In this document: one piece after another, positions 17,242 through 26,480 of the stretch | Layout of the letters: each line of letters starts with the position of its first letter | How positions within the stretch are numbered: the stretch's first letter is position 1 | Source of the DNA: Tellurirhabdus rosea | Lineage (GTDB): Bacteria; Bacteroidota; Bacteroidia; Cytophagales; Spirosomataceae | DNA: 64,000 bases | NCBI RefSeq assembly: GCF_026278345.1 | Contig: NZ_CP111085.1 | Coordinates: 1,748,001 to 1,812,000 of the forward strand | Direction: 5' to 3' | The notes under the pieces: generated by a model | What the model was told of the DNA's origin: nothing | Databases searched by the model: none | The model's input: only the letters and a program-made list of their open reading frames with translations | Position numbers and translations under genes: made by a program

Positions 17242-18417
17242 CTACTCCACCGGCAGCCAGACGGTGATTCGGGTGCCCCGGCCCAGCTCCGATTCGGCGG
17301 CGATCTGCCCGTTGTGGCGTTCGACGATCTTCCGGGCCAGCGCGAGGCCCAGCCCTAGACCCGGCGTCTGGGTGTGCAGTTTTTTCAGAATGGCGAAAAT
17401 CTCCTCCCGGCGGTGGTTGTCGAAGCCGATGCCGTTATCGCTGATCACAATCCGGGCGTAATCCACGTAATGGTACTTGTCGGGCGTGAAACGGAACTGG
17501 TTGCGCCCCACCACGGTCCCTTCCACCACCACTTCCGCCGCCTGCTCAGGCTTGCGAAACTTGACGGCGTTGTCGAGCAGGTGACGAAACAGAATCGTCA
17601 GTTCCTCCGGGTTGCCCACGATCTGGGGCAGCGGCCCAAGCTGAATCTGTACCTCCCCGGTCCGGAATTGAGTCGCCAGCTTCTCCACGATTTCGCCCAG
17701 GTTGACCGGCTTTTTCCCGACAACGGCGTTGGCCAGGGTGAAGTACGACTGCAGGTCCAGCACAAGCTGCCGAAGCCGCTGGCTGGCATTGCGCACCCCG
17801 CCGACGGCCATTATCCCGGTCGACGACAGGGCTCCGTCCGGCTCTTCGAGGAGCAGACCGGCAAAGACGTGCAGTTTGCGCAGGGGTTCCTGCAAATCGT
17901 GGGCGATGACTTTTCCAAACTCTTCCAGCTCCTCATTCCGCTGCCGCAGTACGCTCATTTGCTGGTCCAGTTCCAGCTGGTGCCGCCGGAGTTCGTCCTG
18001 AAGGCGCAGAAGTTCGTCGTTCCGGAGCAGGGCATCCTCAGCCGCCCGTTTGGCCGACAGCAACTCCTGTTCGTATTCCCGCCGCTGGTAGACCGGGATA
18101 AATGACAGCGAAATCAGCGCCTCACCGCCCTGCTCCCGGCGACCGGCATTCAGCAGGACCGGAACGGTGCTGCGCCGCCTGGTCAGCAGATTCAGGTAAA
18201 GCTCGTTGGCGAACGTTCCGAGCGTAAAAAGCGGGTAAATGTGGGTTTGAAAATAAAGGCGGCTGGCAAGCGTCAGCAGTTCATCGATGCGCCGCCCGGT
18301 CAGTTCGCCCGGCCCGTACCCCAGCAGGTCTTCCGTAAACGGATTCGCCCACTTTATTTCACTGTGCGTATCAATCACAATCACCCCGCAGGGCAACGAT
18401 TCCGCGACCTCGTCCAT
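17242..18417 (-). CDS. PAS-domain sensor histidine kinase
   Basis: A 391-residue kinase with no membrane segments. Residues 1-115 form a PAS domain (SLPCGVIVIDTHSEIKWANP, then LLGYGPGELTGRRIDELL). A coiled coil spans about 112-165. The HisKA site is FGKVIAHDLQEPLRKL with phospho-acceptor His173. The ATPase domain has HLLDNAVKF (N box), VISDNGIGFD (G1) and GLGLGLALARKIVERH (G2). It is the last gene of a minus-strand unit, starting 6 bases after the stop of the RsbQ-like hydrolase, and a receiver protein lies upstream. By analogy with RsbQ-RsbP, the hydrolase may supply or process a ligand sensed by the PAS domain. Confidence 0.9.
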   Translation of the reverse strand: MDEVAESLPCGVIVIDTHSEIKWANPFTEDLLGYGPGELTGRRIDELLTLASRLYFQTHIYPLFTLGTFANELYLNLLTRRRSTVPVLLNAGRREQGGEALISLSFIPVYQRREYEQELLSAKRAAEDALLRNDELLRLQDELRRHQLELDQQMSVLRQRNEELEEFGKVIAHDLQEPLRKLHVFAGLLLEEPDGALSSTGIMAVGGVRNASQRLRQLVLDLQSYFTLANAVVGKKPVNLGEIVEKLATQFRTGEVQIQLGPLPQIVGNPEELTILFRHLLDNAVKFRKPEQAAEVVVEGTVVGRNQFRFTPDKYHYVDYARIVISDNGIGFDNHRREEIFAILKKLHTQTPGLGLGLALARKIVERHNGQIAAESELGRGTRITVWLPVE

Positions 18418-18423
18418 GACCCG

Positions 18424-19230
18424 CTAACTGGAGTGCTGCAGAAACGAACGAATCGCGTCGATGGTCTCGGTCGGCGCACTCAGGTGGGGGCAGTGCCCGG
18501 AGGTCGGCAGCAGGTGCAGTCGGCTCCCCGGCGTATTCTGGGCGATGTACTGCCCTACCTCGACCGGCGCAATGATGTCTTCCGCGGTCTGGATGATGAG
18601 CGAAGGCAGGGGCATCCGGGGCAGGTCTTTCCGGTTATCTCCATAAAACGTGACGCGGGCAAACTGCTGGGCCACCGCCAGGTCCGTGCGGCAGAAACTA
18701 CGGGTCAGTTCTTCGCCCAGTTCCGGACGGTCCGGATTGCCCATAATGGCCGGTCCCAGCGAGGTGGCCCAGCCGAAAAAGTTACTTTCCATCGTAAGCA
18801 GCAGTTCTTCGATATCCTCCCGCTCGAAACCACCGAAATACTCGCCGTCGTTGAGGTAGCGCGGCGACGGTCCCACCATCACCAGCCGTTCAAACCGGGC
18901 GGGCTGCTGGATGCAGGCCAGCAAACCAATCATGCTGCTCACGGAATGCCCGACCAGAATGACCCGCTGGAGGTCCAAACCCTCGCAGATGTCCAGCACG
19001 TCCTGGGCGTAGCCGTGCAGGCTGGCGTAACGCTCCCGGTTGTAGGCATCCAGCGTCGCCCGGCCGTGGCCGATGTAATCAAAGCGAATGACTTTATAAT
19101 CTTCTTCAAAGGCGGGGGCTACGTAACGCCACATCCCCTGATCACAGCCGAAGCCGTGGGCAAAAAGCATCGGCTGCGTGCCTTTGCCGGAAACGTTGAT
19201 GTTGTAACGATGGGTTAAGGTCTGGTTCAT
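18424..19230 (-). CDS. RsbQ-like alpha/beta hydrolase
   Basis: A 268-residue soluble hydrolase. The nucleophile elbow is VGHSVSSM with Ser96; Asp218 lies in QTAEDIIAP and His246 in PTSGHCPHLSAP. These positions match within one residue the catalytic triad known for Bacillus RsbQ (Ser96, Asp219, His247). FAHGFGCDQGMWRYV provides the oxyanion region, and FDYIGHGRA is also typical of RsbQ. RsbQ proteins partner with PAS-domain signal proteins. Here the adjacent downstream gene encodes a PAS histidine kinase 6 bases away, and a receiver gene lies 24 bases upstream, so the three genes probably form one operon. The substrate is unknown. Confidence 0.9.
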   Translation of the reverse strand: MNQTLTHRYNINVSGKGTQPMLFAHGFGCDQGMWRYVAPAFEEDYKVIRFDYIGHGRATLDAYNRERYASLHGYAQDVLDICEGLDLQRVILVGHSVSSMIGLLACIQQPARFERLVMVGPSPRYLNDGEYFGGFEREDIEELLLTMESNFFGWATSLGPAIMGNPDRPELGEELTRSFCRTDLAVAQQFARVTFYGDNRKDLPRMPLPSLIIQTAEDIIAPVEVGQYIAQNTPGSRLHLLPTSGHCPHLSAPTETIDAIRSFLQHSS

Positions 19231-19254
19231 ACGAAAGGTCGGCTGGCAAATCGG

Positions 19255-19665
19255 TCAGGCCAGCCACTGATGGGTTAACCGGGCAACAAGTTGTATGAGG
19301 TCATGGAAACTTTCGGGCTTGGTATGGTAATCGTTGGCACCCAGGGTGGCCGACCGGCTGCGGTCGGCGGGACTGGACGAGGTCGTCATCATCACCACCG
19401 GCAGATGGTTGTAGCCTTCGCTCGCCCGAATCCACCGCAGCGCTTCCATGCCTCCCATGCGCCGCATGTTCAGGTCGAGCAGGATCAGGCCGGGCTGGGC
19501 CGGAGTCGCTTCCAGCTGCGGCAGCAGGTCCTCGCCGTCGAACAGGGTCCGCAGGAGTACGTGAGGCGCCGCCGTTTCGAAAGCCGCCCGGATCAGCAGC
19601 ACGTCCTCCTCATCGTCATCCACGATCCAGACGCAGGGTGGTGATTCCTTTCTTACCATCAACAA
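19255..19665 (-). CDS. Single-domain response regulator (Rcp1-like receiver)
   Basis: A 136-residue stand-alone receiver domain. The acidic cluster is D16-D17-D18 in WIVDDDEED, phospho-acceptor Asp64 in GLILLDLNM, switch Thr/Ser in VVMMTTSSS, and Lys116 in DYHTKP. There is no output domain, so it passes a phosphoryl group or acts by protein contact, as do the Rcp1-type regulators found with PAS or phytochrome kinases. It is first in the minus-strand unit receiver-hydrolase-kinase. The start may be the second Met, two codons in. Confidence 0.88.
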   Translation of the reverse strand: MLMVRKESPPCVWIVDDDEEDVLLIRAAFETAAPHVLLRTLFDGEDLLPQLEATPAQPGLILLDLNMRRMGGMEALRWIRASEGYNHLPVVMMTTSSSPADRSRSATLGANDYHTKPESFHDLIQLVARLTHQWLA

Positions 19666-19964
19666 TACGGGCCCCGTACACGGAGGCTGGTTAAACGTTT
19701 TGGTTCAGTTCATCCAATCAACACATCCGGCAGATTCCTGAGAAGTCTGCTCCGGAAACGTATTCCCGGCAGATTCGGCGAGATCAGGTTAAACTTACAC
19801 AAACTTTTCCACAGCCATTGTGTCCGGAACAGAATCTTATTGAAATGTTGGACCGCCGGAGTGCGGCCGCCGGAGAGCTTTTTGCGGGGTCAAAAGAGGG
19901 TGTCAGAAGCAGGGCCGGACAAAGAGGGCCCGGCGGGCCAATCGGTCAAAACCTTACCGGAGAG

Positions 19965-21026
19965 TTAGCTGAAACTGGGAAAGCCGCTCACCGCCAGTTG
20001 GGGCTTCAGTAGCGGCAGCAGCACCGTAAAATGCTGGTCTTCTTCCTGAATGACGATTTCTGATTTGTTCAGCATCTGGTACTTGGCCGCGATATTGGCC
20101 AGCCCGACTCCGTTGCTGCCGGTCTTGGAGCTTTTGCGCTGAATGTTGTTCCGGACGCGCAGCTGTTCGCCGTTTACCGTATCAATTTCGATCAGCAGGG
20201 GCTGGGTCGTCTGCACCACATTGTGCTTCACCGCGTTTTCGACCAGCAGCTGCAGCGTCAGGGGCGGAATCAGCAGGGGCATATACCGGTCGTCCACCGT
20301 GATTCGGACCCGGATTCCCTCCCCGTGCCGGGTTTGCAGCAGGTGGGCGTAGGATTCGATGAACCGGATTTCGGTCTCCAGCTGGACCATTTCCTCATCG
20401 TTGGCCCGCAGGAGGTAGCGGTACATCGACGATAGTTCATCCACAAATTCCACGGCCTTGTCGGGCGATTCTTCAATCAGGGCCGACAGCGAGTTCAGGG
20501 AATTGAACAGAAAGTGCGGGTTCACCTGATTTTTGAGCGAGACAAAACGGGTTTGCCACTGCATCCGCGAAAGCTGTTCCTTTTCGCGGTTGGCCTGCCG
20601 CCACTCCCGGAGCACGTACCAGCCTTCGTAAACGATGAAATAAATGGCGTGGTAGAAAAGCTGGATGCCCAGCGAGGTGACGTAATCGACCAGCCCAAGC
20701 CAGAACATGTCCCGCGAACCGAGCAGAATATGCAGCCCGTACCGGGAAAAAACGGCCGCATTGACAAAAACGGGCGTCATTACCAGCCAGATAATCAGCC
20801 GCAGTCGGGTGCGCTCCAGCCCCGGATACCGTTCCTGCACCCGGAGCGTCAGCCAGCGGTTGACGTTCCAGAACAGATAGCCCGCCGACAGCCCGACCAG
20901 CACCGAATGCGTGATTGCCTCCGGCGACGCCTCCAGCCAGAACGAAAGCCGAAAAAACAGGTTTCCGAACAAAAACAGATAAAGGGGTCCGAGCCAGCGA
21001 AGGCGGGAGTCATTCACGTTTGTCAT
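19965..21026 (-). CDS. LytS/YehU-type sensor histidine kinase
   Basis: A 353-residue membrane kinase. Four hydrophobic segments occupy about residues 10-150 (LGPLYLFLFGNLFFRLSFWL, VLVGLSAGYLFW, LIIWLVMTPVFV, LFYHAIYFIVYE). The His_kinase domain contains LKNQVNPHFLFNSLNSLS with the phospho-acceptor His. The ATPase end has PPLTLQLLVENAVKHN and a shortened G-box, GSNGVGLANIAAKYQML. Such kinases normally pair with a LytTR response regulator, which is not adjacent here. ATG 21026 (MTNVNDSRLRW) was chosen over an in-frame start at 21059. Confidence 0.9.
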   Translation of the reverse strand: MTNVNDSRLRWLGPLYLFLFGNLFFRLSFWLEASPEAITHSVLVGLSAGYLFWNVNRWLTLRVQERYPGLERTRLRLIIWLVMTPVFVNAAVFSRYGLHILLGSRDMFWLGLVDYVTSLGIQLFYHAIYFIVYEGWYVLREWRQANREKEQLSRMQWQTRFVSLKNQVNPHFLFNSLNSLSALIEESPDKAVEFVDELSSMYRYLLRANDEEMVQLETEIRFIESYAHLLQTRHGEGIRVRITVDDRYMPLLIPPLTLQLLVENAVKHNVVQTTQPLLIEIDTVNGEQLRVRNNIQRKSSKTGSNGVGLANIAAKYQMLNKSEIVIQEEDQHFTVLLPLLKPQLAVSGFPSFS

Positions 21027-21162
21027 GTCAAAACACCTTCCGGAAACCCTGAAGGTCAAAGCTGGGTAAGTACTGGATGTCGTCAGGAATTAAATTTAGC
21101 AAATAGTTTAAAGAAATAGTCTAAAAACCGGACAGACCAACCGGTTATGTCCCTGTACCCAC

Positions 21163-21204
21163 AAAAAAGCTCCTTCAACTGCACCAGAGTCCAGTTGAAG
21201 GAGC
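21163..21204 (-). terminator. Rho-independent terminator for the M16 peptidase gene
   Basis: A 13-bp stem, GCTCCTTCAACTG (21169-21181) with its complement at 21192-21204, and a 10-base loop. On the minus strand the stem is followed by a run of six T (AAAAAA at 21163-21168 on the plus strand). It lies just downstream of the M16 stop. Confidence 0.85.
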
Positions 21205-21225
21205 ATAGACCGTTGGGGGCCGAAA

Positions 21226-24123
21226 TCAGTTTTTGGCACCGCCCGCCCGGCCCGGCTGGCTGCCGGTTTCGGCCGTCGGGGTTTCGCCCACCGGGTTGCC
21301 GTCCTTATCCAGCTTCACCACTTCGTAGCCCAGCCGTTTCAGGCCCGGCTCCACGAGTCTGGCGTTACCGACGACCGTAATCACCATGTTGTTGATCGGG
21401 AGCCGCTTTTTCGCCACGGCGTCGATCTCCGCCTTCGTGATGGCCTTCAGGATGGCAGTCTGCTGCTCGACGAAGTTCTTCGGCAGGTCGTACTCGATGA
21501 TCTGGCCGAGGAAGTAAGCCTTTTGCAGCGGCGTTTCGTACCGCAGGGCGTCGCGCTGGCCGATGGAGCTCTTGATGAACGCCAGTTCGTCGGGCGTGAT
21601 GCCTTTCTGGGCGTAGGTCGTGATCTCCTTCATAAACTCAAACACCGAGCTGTCTGTCGCCGCCGCTTTCACGCCCGCCGATGCCGTGTAGGCACCCGGA
21701 TACTTCGTGCTGGAGAAGCCCGAACGGGCTCCATAGGTCCAGCCCTTGTCTTCGCGCAGGTTCATGTTGATACGGCTGTTGAACGCGCCGCCGAGGATGT
21801 AGTTGGCCAGCCCCGTGCGGTAGTACTCACCCGTGGCGTCGAAGGGCATGTCGGTCAGGTAACCGATCCGGATTTCGGACTGGGGCGCATTGTCTTTGTT
21901 GATCAGGAAAACGCGCGTCTTGTCCACCGGCTTGGGCGTCGGCAGGGTCGGCAGCGTGACCGGCTTGGCCGCCCACTGGCTCAGGAACGCCAGTTTGGGC
22001 ATCACGGCCGCCTGTTCCAGATCGCCCACGACCACCAGATTCGTGACCGACGGCGAGAGGTATTTGCCGTAAAACGCCTTCACGTCGTCCAGGGAGATGC
22101 TCTGAACTGTCTTCGTGGTTCCGCTGACGGGCACGGCCTTGATGTGGTCGCTGCCGTACAGCAGTTTGTTGTACGCCTTGTTGGCAATCACCACCGGCTG
22201 CGTGCTCTGGTTTTCGATGCCTTCGAGCTGCTGTTTTTTCAGCCGGTCGAAATCGGCCTGGGCGAAGCGCGGACGGAACAGTTTTTCCTCCACCAGCTTC
22301 AGCGTAGCGTCCAGATTTTTCACCAGCGATTCCACCGACACCTGAATGTCTTCCGACGTGGCGTTGATGCTGATGCTGCTGCCGAGCTTTTCGAGTTCGT
22401 TGTTGATCTGCTCCGTCGTAAAGTTCTGCGTGGCCTCGTTCATGAGGGAGGCCGTCAGTTGCGCGATACCGGCTTTGGACGGGTCGTTCGCCGACAGCAG
22501 GTGGCCGCCTTTGATGCTCATCAACAGCGTCACGGTCGGCACCTCGTTGTTGCGGGCCCCGATCACCTTGATGCCGTTTGCCATTTTATCGGTCCAGAAC
22601 GGCGGCAGTTTCACGGCCGGGTTCGGGCCGGGAGCGGGTTTCTTGCTCCGGTCGAAACTGTCCTTCGGCTTTTTGTAGGCCAGGCCCTTGTACCCGTAAT
22701 CCGGAGCCTTGTAGCCCGTCGTCGCAATGGTGTAGTTGTCCGGTTTGGCGACGATGTCCTTTTTGCCTTTGGGATAAACCGTCAGGATCACCGCGTTTTT
22801 GCCTTTGACGTACTGGTTGTACACGCGCATGATGTCGGCCTTGGTCACGTTCATGCTGCGGCGGTACTCTTCCGGAAGCTGGTTCGGATTACCGGTAAAG
22901 GTCTGGTGCGCCGCCAGCTGCGATACTTTGCCCGACACGCTCGACAGGCTGCCGATGGCGTCGGCTTCGCGGCCGGCCTTAAACTGCGCCAGGTCATCGT
23001 CCGTGACGCCGCGGGCTTCGAATTCGGCCAGCGTCGTGCGCAGGATGGCTTCGGTACTGTCGAGGCTCTTGCCGGGGAAGGGCAGAATGGTAAAGCCGAA
23101 CTGTCCGGCCAGTTCCGAGGTCGGATGCGAGGCGTTCGCCTGCACGGCCAGTTCGGTTTTCACGAAATTCTTGTACAGCAGCGAGTTCTTGCCGCGTCCA
23201 AGAATGGCCGCCAGCGCGTCGAGGGCCGCCTCGTCCGGGTGGTACTGCGGAACGGTCGGGAACACCATCTGCAGCATCGGGAAGCGAATATTATCTTCGT
23301 AGGAGATGTAGCGGTTCTTGTCCAGCACCGGCGACGGCACCACGGTTTTGGTCACCTCCGGACCGCGCGGAATGTTGCCGAAGTACTTTTCGACCAGCGA
23401 CACCACCTGCTTCGGCGTCACGTCGCCGCCGACGGTCACGACCGCGTTGTTGGGGCCGTACCAGCGCAGGAAGAAGTTTTTCAGGTCGTTAACGTCCACC
23501 CGGTTGAGGTCTTCGATGTAGCCGATGGTCAGCCACGAATACGGGTGTCCGTAGGGGTAAAGGTTTTTAGAAATGTATTCGCTCGCCAGTCCGTACGGCC
23601 GGTTGTCGTAGTTCTGGCCGCGTTCGTTCTTGACGGTCGCGCGCTGGATTTCGAATTTCTTCTGGGTAACGGCGTCCAGCAGGAAGCCCATGCGGTCGGC
23701 TTCGAGCCAGAGGGCGCGCTCCAGCTGGTTGCTCGGCAGCGTTTCGAAGTAGTTCGTCCGGTCGCGGTTGGTCGTCCCATTGAGCGTTCCGCCCGATTCG
23801 GTCACGATCTTGAAGTGCTCATCGTCCGCCACGTGGTCCGAGCCCTGAAACATCATGTGCTCGAAGAAGTGCGCAAAGCCCGATTTGCCGATTTCCTCCC
23901 GCGCCGAGCCGACGTGGTAGGTCACGTCCACGTGCACGACGGGGTCCGAGTGGTCCTCGTGAACGATCAGCGTCAGCCCGTTCGGCAGCACGTACTTTTC
24001 GTAGGGAATTACCAGTTCGGTCCCTTTTCGGGTCACTTTTTCAACCAGCCGGGTCTGAGCGAAGGCAGTCCCGACAGTCAGCCAGCCCAGCATTAAGGGA
24101 AGGGCGAGGTAGCGTTTTTTCAT
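21226..24123 (-). CDS. Exported M16 family zinc metallopeptidase (two-domain, pitrilysin type)
   Basis: A 965-residue protein with a signal peptide (LMLGWLTVGTAFAQ). The inverted zinc motif is H85-F-F-E88-H89 in GFAHFFEHMMFQGS, with the third ligand Glu167 in ATVKNERGQN. The N-terminal half (about 40-480) is the active M16 unit; the second half (about 520-940, starting near PPFWTDKMANGIKVIGARNN) is the inactive M16 repeat, with RINMNLREDKGWTYGARSGF near the end. It is probably periplasmic and degrades peptides. The C-terminus is Gly-rich. The gene is single and well terminated. Confidence 0.93.
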   Translation of the reverse strand: MKKRYLALPLMLGWLTVGTAFAQTRLVEKVTRKGTELVIPYEKYVLPNGLTLIVHEDHSDPVVHVDVTYHVGSAREEIGKSGFAHFFEHMMFQGSDHVADDEHFKIVTESGGTLNGTTNRDRTNYFETLPSNQLERALWLEADRMGFLLDAVTQKKFEIQRATVKNERGQNYDNRPYGLASEYISKNLYPYGHPYSWLTIGYIEDLNRVDVNDLKNFFLRWYGPNNAVVTVGGDVTPKQVVSLVEKYFGNIPRGPEVTKTVVPSPVLDKNRYISYEDNIRFPMLQMVFPTVPQYHPDEAALDALAAILGRGKNSLLYKNFVKTELAVQANASHPTSELAGQFGFTILPFPGKSLDSTEAILRTTLAEFEARGVTDDDLAQFKAGREADAIGSLSSVSGKVSQLAAHQTFTGNPNQLPEEYRRSMNVTKADIMRVYNQYVKGKNAVILTVYPKGKKDIVAKPDNYTIATTGYKAPDYGYKGLAYKKPKDSFDRSKKPAPGPNPAVKLPPFWTDKMANGIKVIGARNNEVPTVTLLMSIKGGHLLSANDPSKAGIAQLTASLMNEATQNFTTEQINNELEKLGSSISINATSEDIQVSVESLVKNLDATLKLVEEKLFRPRFAQADFDRLKKQQLEGIENQSTQPVVIANKAYNKLLYGSDHIKAVPVSGTTKTVQSISLDDVKAFYGKYLSPSVTNLVVVGDLEQAAVMPKLAFLSQWAAKPVTLPTLPTPKPVDKTRVFLINKDNAPQSEIRIGYLTDMPFDATGEYYRTGLANYILGGAFNSRINMNLREDKGWTYGARSGFSSTKYPGAYTASAGVKAAATDSSVFEFMKEITTYAQKGITPDELAFIKSSIGQRDALRYETPLQKAYFLGQIIEYDLPKNFVEQQTAILKAITKAEIDAVAKKRLPINNMVITVVGNARLVEPGLKRLGYEVVKLDKDGNPVGETPTAETGSQPGRAGGAKN

Positions 24124-24257
24124 GGATGAAGGCTATGTAAAGAAGCTTTAAAGATACCCATTTATCCCGTCCCTTCATTAAATGTCCCAACAATTATCTG
24201 CTTTGGGCGGTTGCAGTAGCAGATTATAGCAACATTCCACACTCAACGAATTCTTTC

Positions 24258-25478
24258 ATGAAAAACTGGTACAAAGGCGCACTGTATGCGGTAGCGGGGG
24301 CGGCGCTGATTTTTGGTTGTGATAAAGCAAAAGACGTTTTCAACGAAATGATTCCGGAAACGGACGACGAACCGACCACGGCCCAGATTCAGGGCTACGT
24401 GTTCCGTCCGGCTCTCGTTCCGGCCACGGACGCCAACATCCAGCAGTTAAAAGCACCCGCCGGCTTCCGGGTCACCAAGTTTGCCGACAATCTGGGTAAA
24501 CCCCGCATGCTGGTCACGACGCCCAGCGGATTCATCTACGTAACCGACCGGGAGGCGGGCACCGTGACGCTGCTGCGCGATTCGAACAACGACGGCACCG
24601 CCGATGCCAAACAGGTGGTGGCAAACATCAAACAGGCGCACGGGCTGGCCGTCCGCGAAAATCAGCTTTACATCGTGGCGGTGAAGGAGCTGTACCGCGC
24701 CTCCATCAACGGCGACGGCACGCTGGGCCAGCCGCAGCAGCTCATCGGCGACCTGCCCGATGCGGGCCAGCACCCCAACCGAACGATTGCTTTTGGCCCC
24801 GACGGCATGCTGTACATCACCGTGGGCAGCACCTGTAACTCCTGCCCCGAGCCCAATCCCGAACACGCCACCATCCTGCGGGCCAATGCCGACGGCTCCA
24901 ACCGGAAAATCTTTGCGAAGGGACTGCGCAACACCATCGGCTTTGGCTGGCACCCGCAGACGGGCGAGCTTTTCGGCCTCGACCACGGCATCGACTGGCT
25001 GGGCGACAACGAGCAGAAAGAAGAAGTCAACAAAATTGTGCAGGGCGCCGATTTCGGCTGGCCGTACATCTACGGAGAAGGCAAATACAACCCATCGGAC
25101 CGGCCGAAGGGGGACACTACCTACCAGCAGTACCGTCAGAAAACTACCCTGCCCCTGCTGACCTACCAGGCGCACAGCGCCCCGCTCGGCATGGTATTCT
25201 ACAGCGGCAGTCTGTTTCCGGCCGAGTACCGCAACGACGCGTTCGTCACCATGCGCGGCTCCTGGAACCGCAGCGTTCCGTCCGGCTACAAGATCGTCCG
25301 GCTGCATTTTGAAAACGGCCAGCCCGTGCGCTTCGACGATTTCGTGACGGGCTTTCTGATCGATAACAACCGTTCGCAGTTTGGCCGACCGGTAGGCATT
25401 ACGACCCATCCGGACGGTTCGCTCCTGTTTTCGGACGACAACAACGGGGTGGTGTACCGGGTTTCTTACCAGCAATAA
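24258..25478 (+). CDS. PQQ-dependent sugar dehydrogenase-like lipoprotein (L-sorbosone dehydrogenase type)
   Basis: A 406-residue beta-propeller protein with a lipobox (GAALIFGC, Cys21). Propeller repeats are visible: RMLVTTPSGFIYVTDREAG, LAVRENQLYIVAVKELYR, IAFGPDGMLYITVGSTCN, LRNTIGFGWHPQTGELFGLD and RPVGITTHPDGSLLFSDDN. The GLDHG and ADFGWPYIYG motifs are typical of the sorbosone/glucose dehydrogenase family that uses PQQ. It would oxidise sugars or aldehydes at the outer face of a membrane. Cofactor use is inferred from family only. The gene is divergent from the M16 peptidase and convergent with the dehydrogenase gene. Confidence 0.83.
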   Translation: MKNWYKGALYAVAGAALIFGCDKAKDVFNEMIPETDDEPTTAQIQGYVFRPALVPATDANIQQLKAPAGFRVTKFADNLGKPRMLVTTPSGFIYVTDREAGTVTLLRDSNNDGTADAKQVVANIKQAHGLAVRENQLYIVAVKELYRASINGDGTLGQPQQLIGDLPDAGQHPNRTIAFGPDGMLYITVGSTCNSCPEPNPEHATILRANADGSNRKIFAKGLRNTIGFGWHPQTGELFGLDHGIDWLGDNEQKEEVNKIVQGADFGWPYIYGEGKYNPSDRPKGDTTYQQYRQKTTLPLLTYQAHSAPLGMVFYSGSLFPAEYRNDAFVTMRGSWNRSVPSGYKIVRLHFENGQPVRFDDFVTGFLIDNNRSQFGRPVGITTHPDGSLLFSDDNNGVVYRVSYQQ

Positions 25479-25484
25479 CCCGGT

Positions 25485-26417
25485 TTAATAGCCCTGCGCC
25501 AGTTCAACCCGGTTCAGCGGTGGTTCGCCCTGCTGCAACCGGGTTAAATTCTGCAGGAACAATTCCACCTTCCCGCTCTCTTCCCCCGCCTGTCCGCCGC
25601 CCGTATGCTGGGTCAGGATGACGTTCGGCAGGGTCCAGAGCGGGCTATCAGCGGGCAGGGGCTCGGTGGCCGTCACGTCCAGTACGGCTCCGCCAAGGTG
25701 GCCGTTCTGCAGGGCCTCAATCAGGGCCGGTTCATCCACCGTACTGCCCCGGCCGACGTTGGCAAAGACGCTGCCGGGCTGCATGGCGGCGATCAGTTCG
25801 GCGGTGAAAAAGCCCTGTGCCGAACCGGGCAGGGTGCTGATGACCACGTCTGTTTGCGGCAGTACGGCTTTCAACTCCTCCACCGAATGGAGTTCGGCCT
25901 CCGGATTCGTGCGGGCCAGCGTTTGGATGGGGCATTCAAAGGCCGTGAGCAGCTGCCGGGTCACCTGCCCGATGGTACCGGCACCGAGGATAACGACTTT
26001 TTTGCCCCGCATCAGCTGCATGGACGGCCGCAGGGCCGCGCCTACCCACCGGCTCTGGGTTTGCAGAACGGCCAGCTCGTTCAGTTTCCGGTACAGCGCC
26101 AGTACCCCGCCGACGATTGTTTCGGCGCAGGGCCAGGCAAAAAAATCGCCCATGTTGGTCACCGGGCACAAAACCGTCACGCCGCGGTAAGCGTCGAAAC
26201 CGGCCGAATCCAGCTGCCACCATTTCAGGTTCGGCAATTCGGCATCGAACCAGGCGGCGGGTGGATTTCCCAAGATAAAATCCGCCCGGTTTAGCGCCGA
26301 CCGCTGCTCGTCTTCGGAAACATCGGCCCGAAAAACAAGCTCAAAATCAGCCGGAAGACCGTTTTTCAGGAGTTGCCGACTGGCCTCCTGCAAAGGGGTA
26401 AAAACAAAAAGAAGCAT
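25485..26417 (-). CDS. D-isomer-specific 2-hydroxyacid dehydrogenase
   Basis: A 310-residue NAD(P)-dependent enzyme. The nucleotide-binding motif is VVILGAGTIGQVTRQL. Catalytic residues are Arg in FANVGRGSTVDEPAL, Glu in VLDVTATEPLPADSPLW and His in VILTQHTGGG. The substrate-binding N-domain has WWQLDSAGFDAY. It reduces 2-oxo acids to D-2-hydroxy acids (or the reverse); the exact substrate is not clear, as it lacks features of serA (no ACT domain). The start at 26417 (MLLFVFTPLQ) is preferred over 26465. It follows the VCBS gene on the same strand after about 60 bases. Confidence 0.87.
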   Translation of the reverse strand: MLLFVFTPLQEASRQLLKNGLPADFELVFRADVSEDEQRSALNRADFILGNPPAAWFDAELPNLKWWQLDSAGFDAYRGVTVLCPVTNMGDFFAWPCAETIVGGVLALYRKLNELAVLQTQSRWVGAALRPSMQLMRGKKVVILGAGTIGQVTRQLLTAFECPIQTLARTNPEAELHSVEELKAVLPQTDVVISTLPGSAQGFFTAELIAAMQPGSVFANVGRGSTVDEPALIEALQNGHLGGAVLDVTATEPLPADSPLWTLPNVILTQHTGGGQAGEESGKVELFLQNLTRLQQGEPPLNRVELAQGY

Positions 26418-26480
26418 ATGGGAGAGAGTGGCGGACCAAACATAAAATACGGCCCCAAGAAACAACCCTTTCCCGGAAAA

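Noticed and set aside
19666-19964. Small gene between the receiver and LytS-type kinase genes
   Set aside because: A 64-codon frame exists on the plus strand (19818-20012), but it overlaps the end of the kinase gene, lacks any recognisable domain and has no promoter box.
21523-24096. 857-residue open frame antisense to the M16 peptidase
   Set aside because: Arg/Val/His-rich shadow with no domain; the M16 gene is clearly real.
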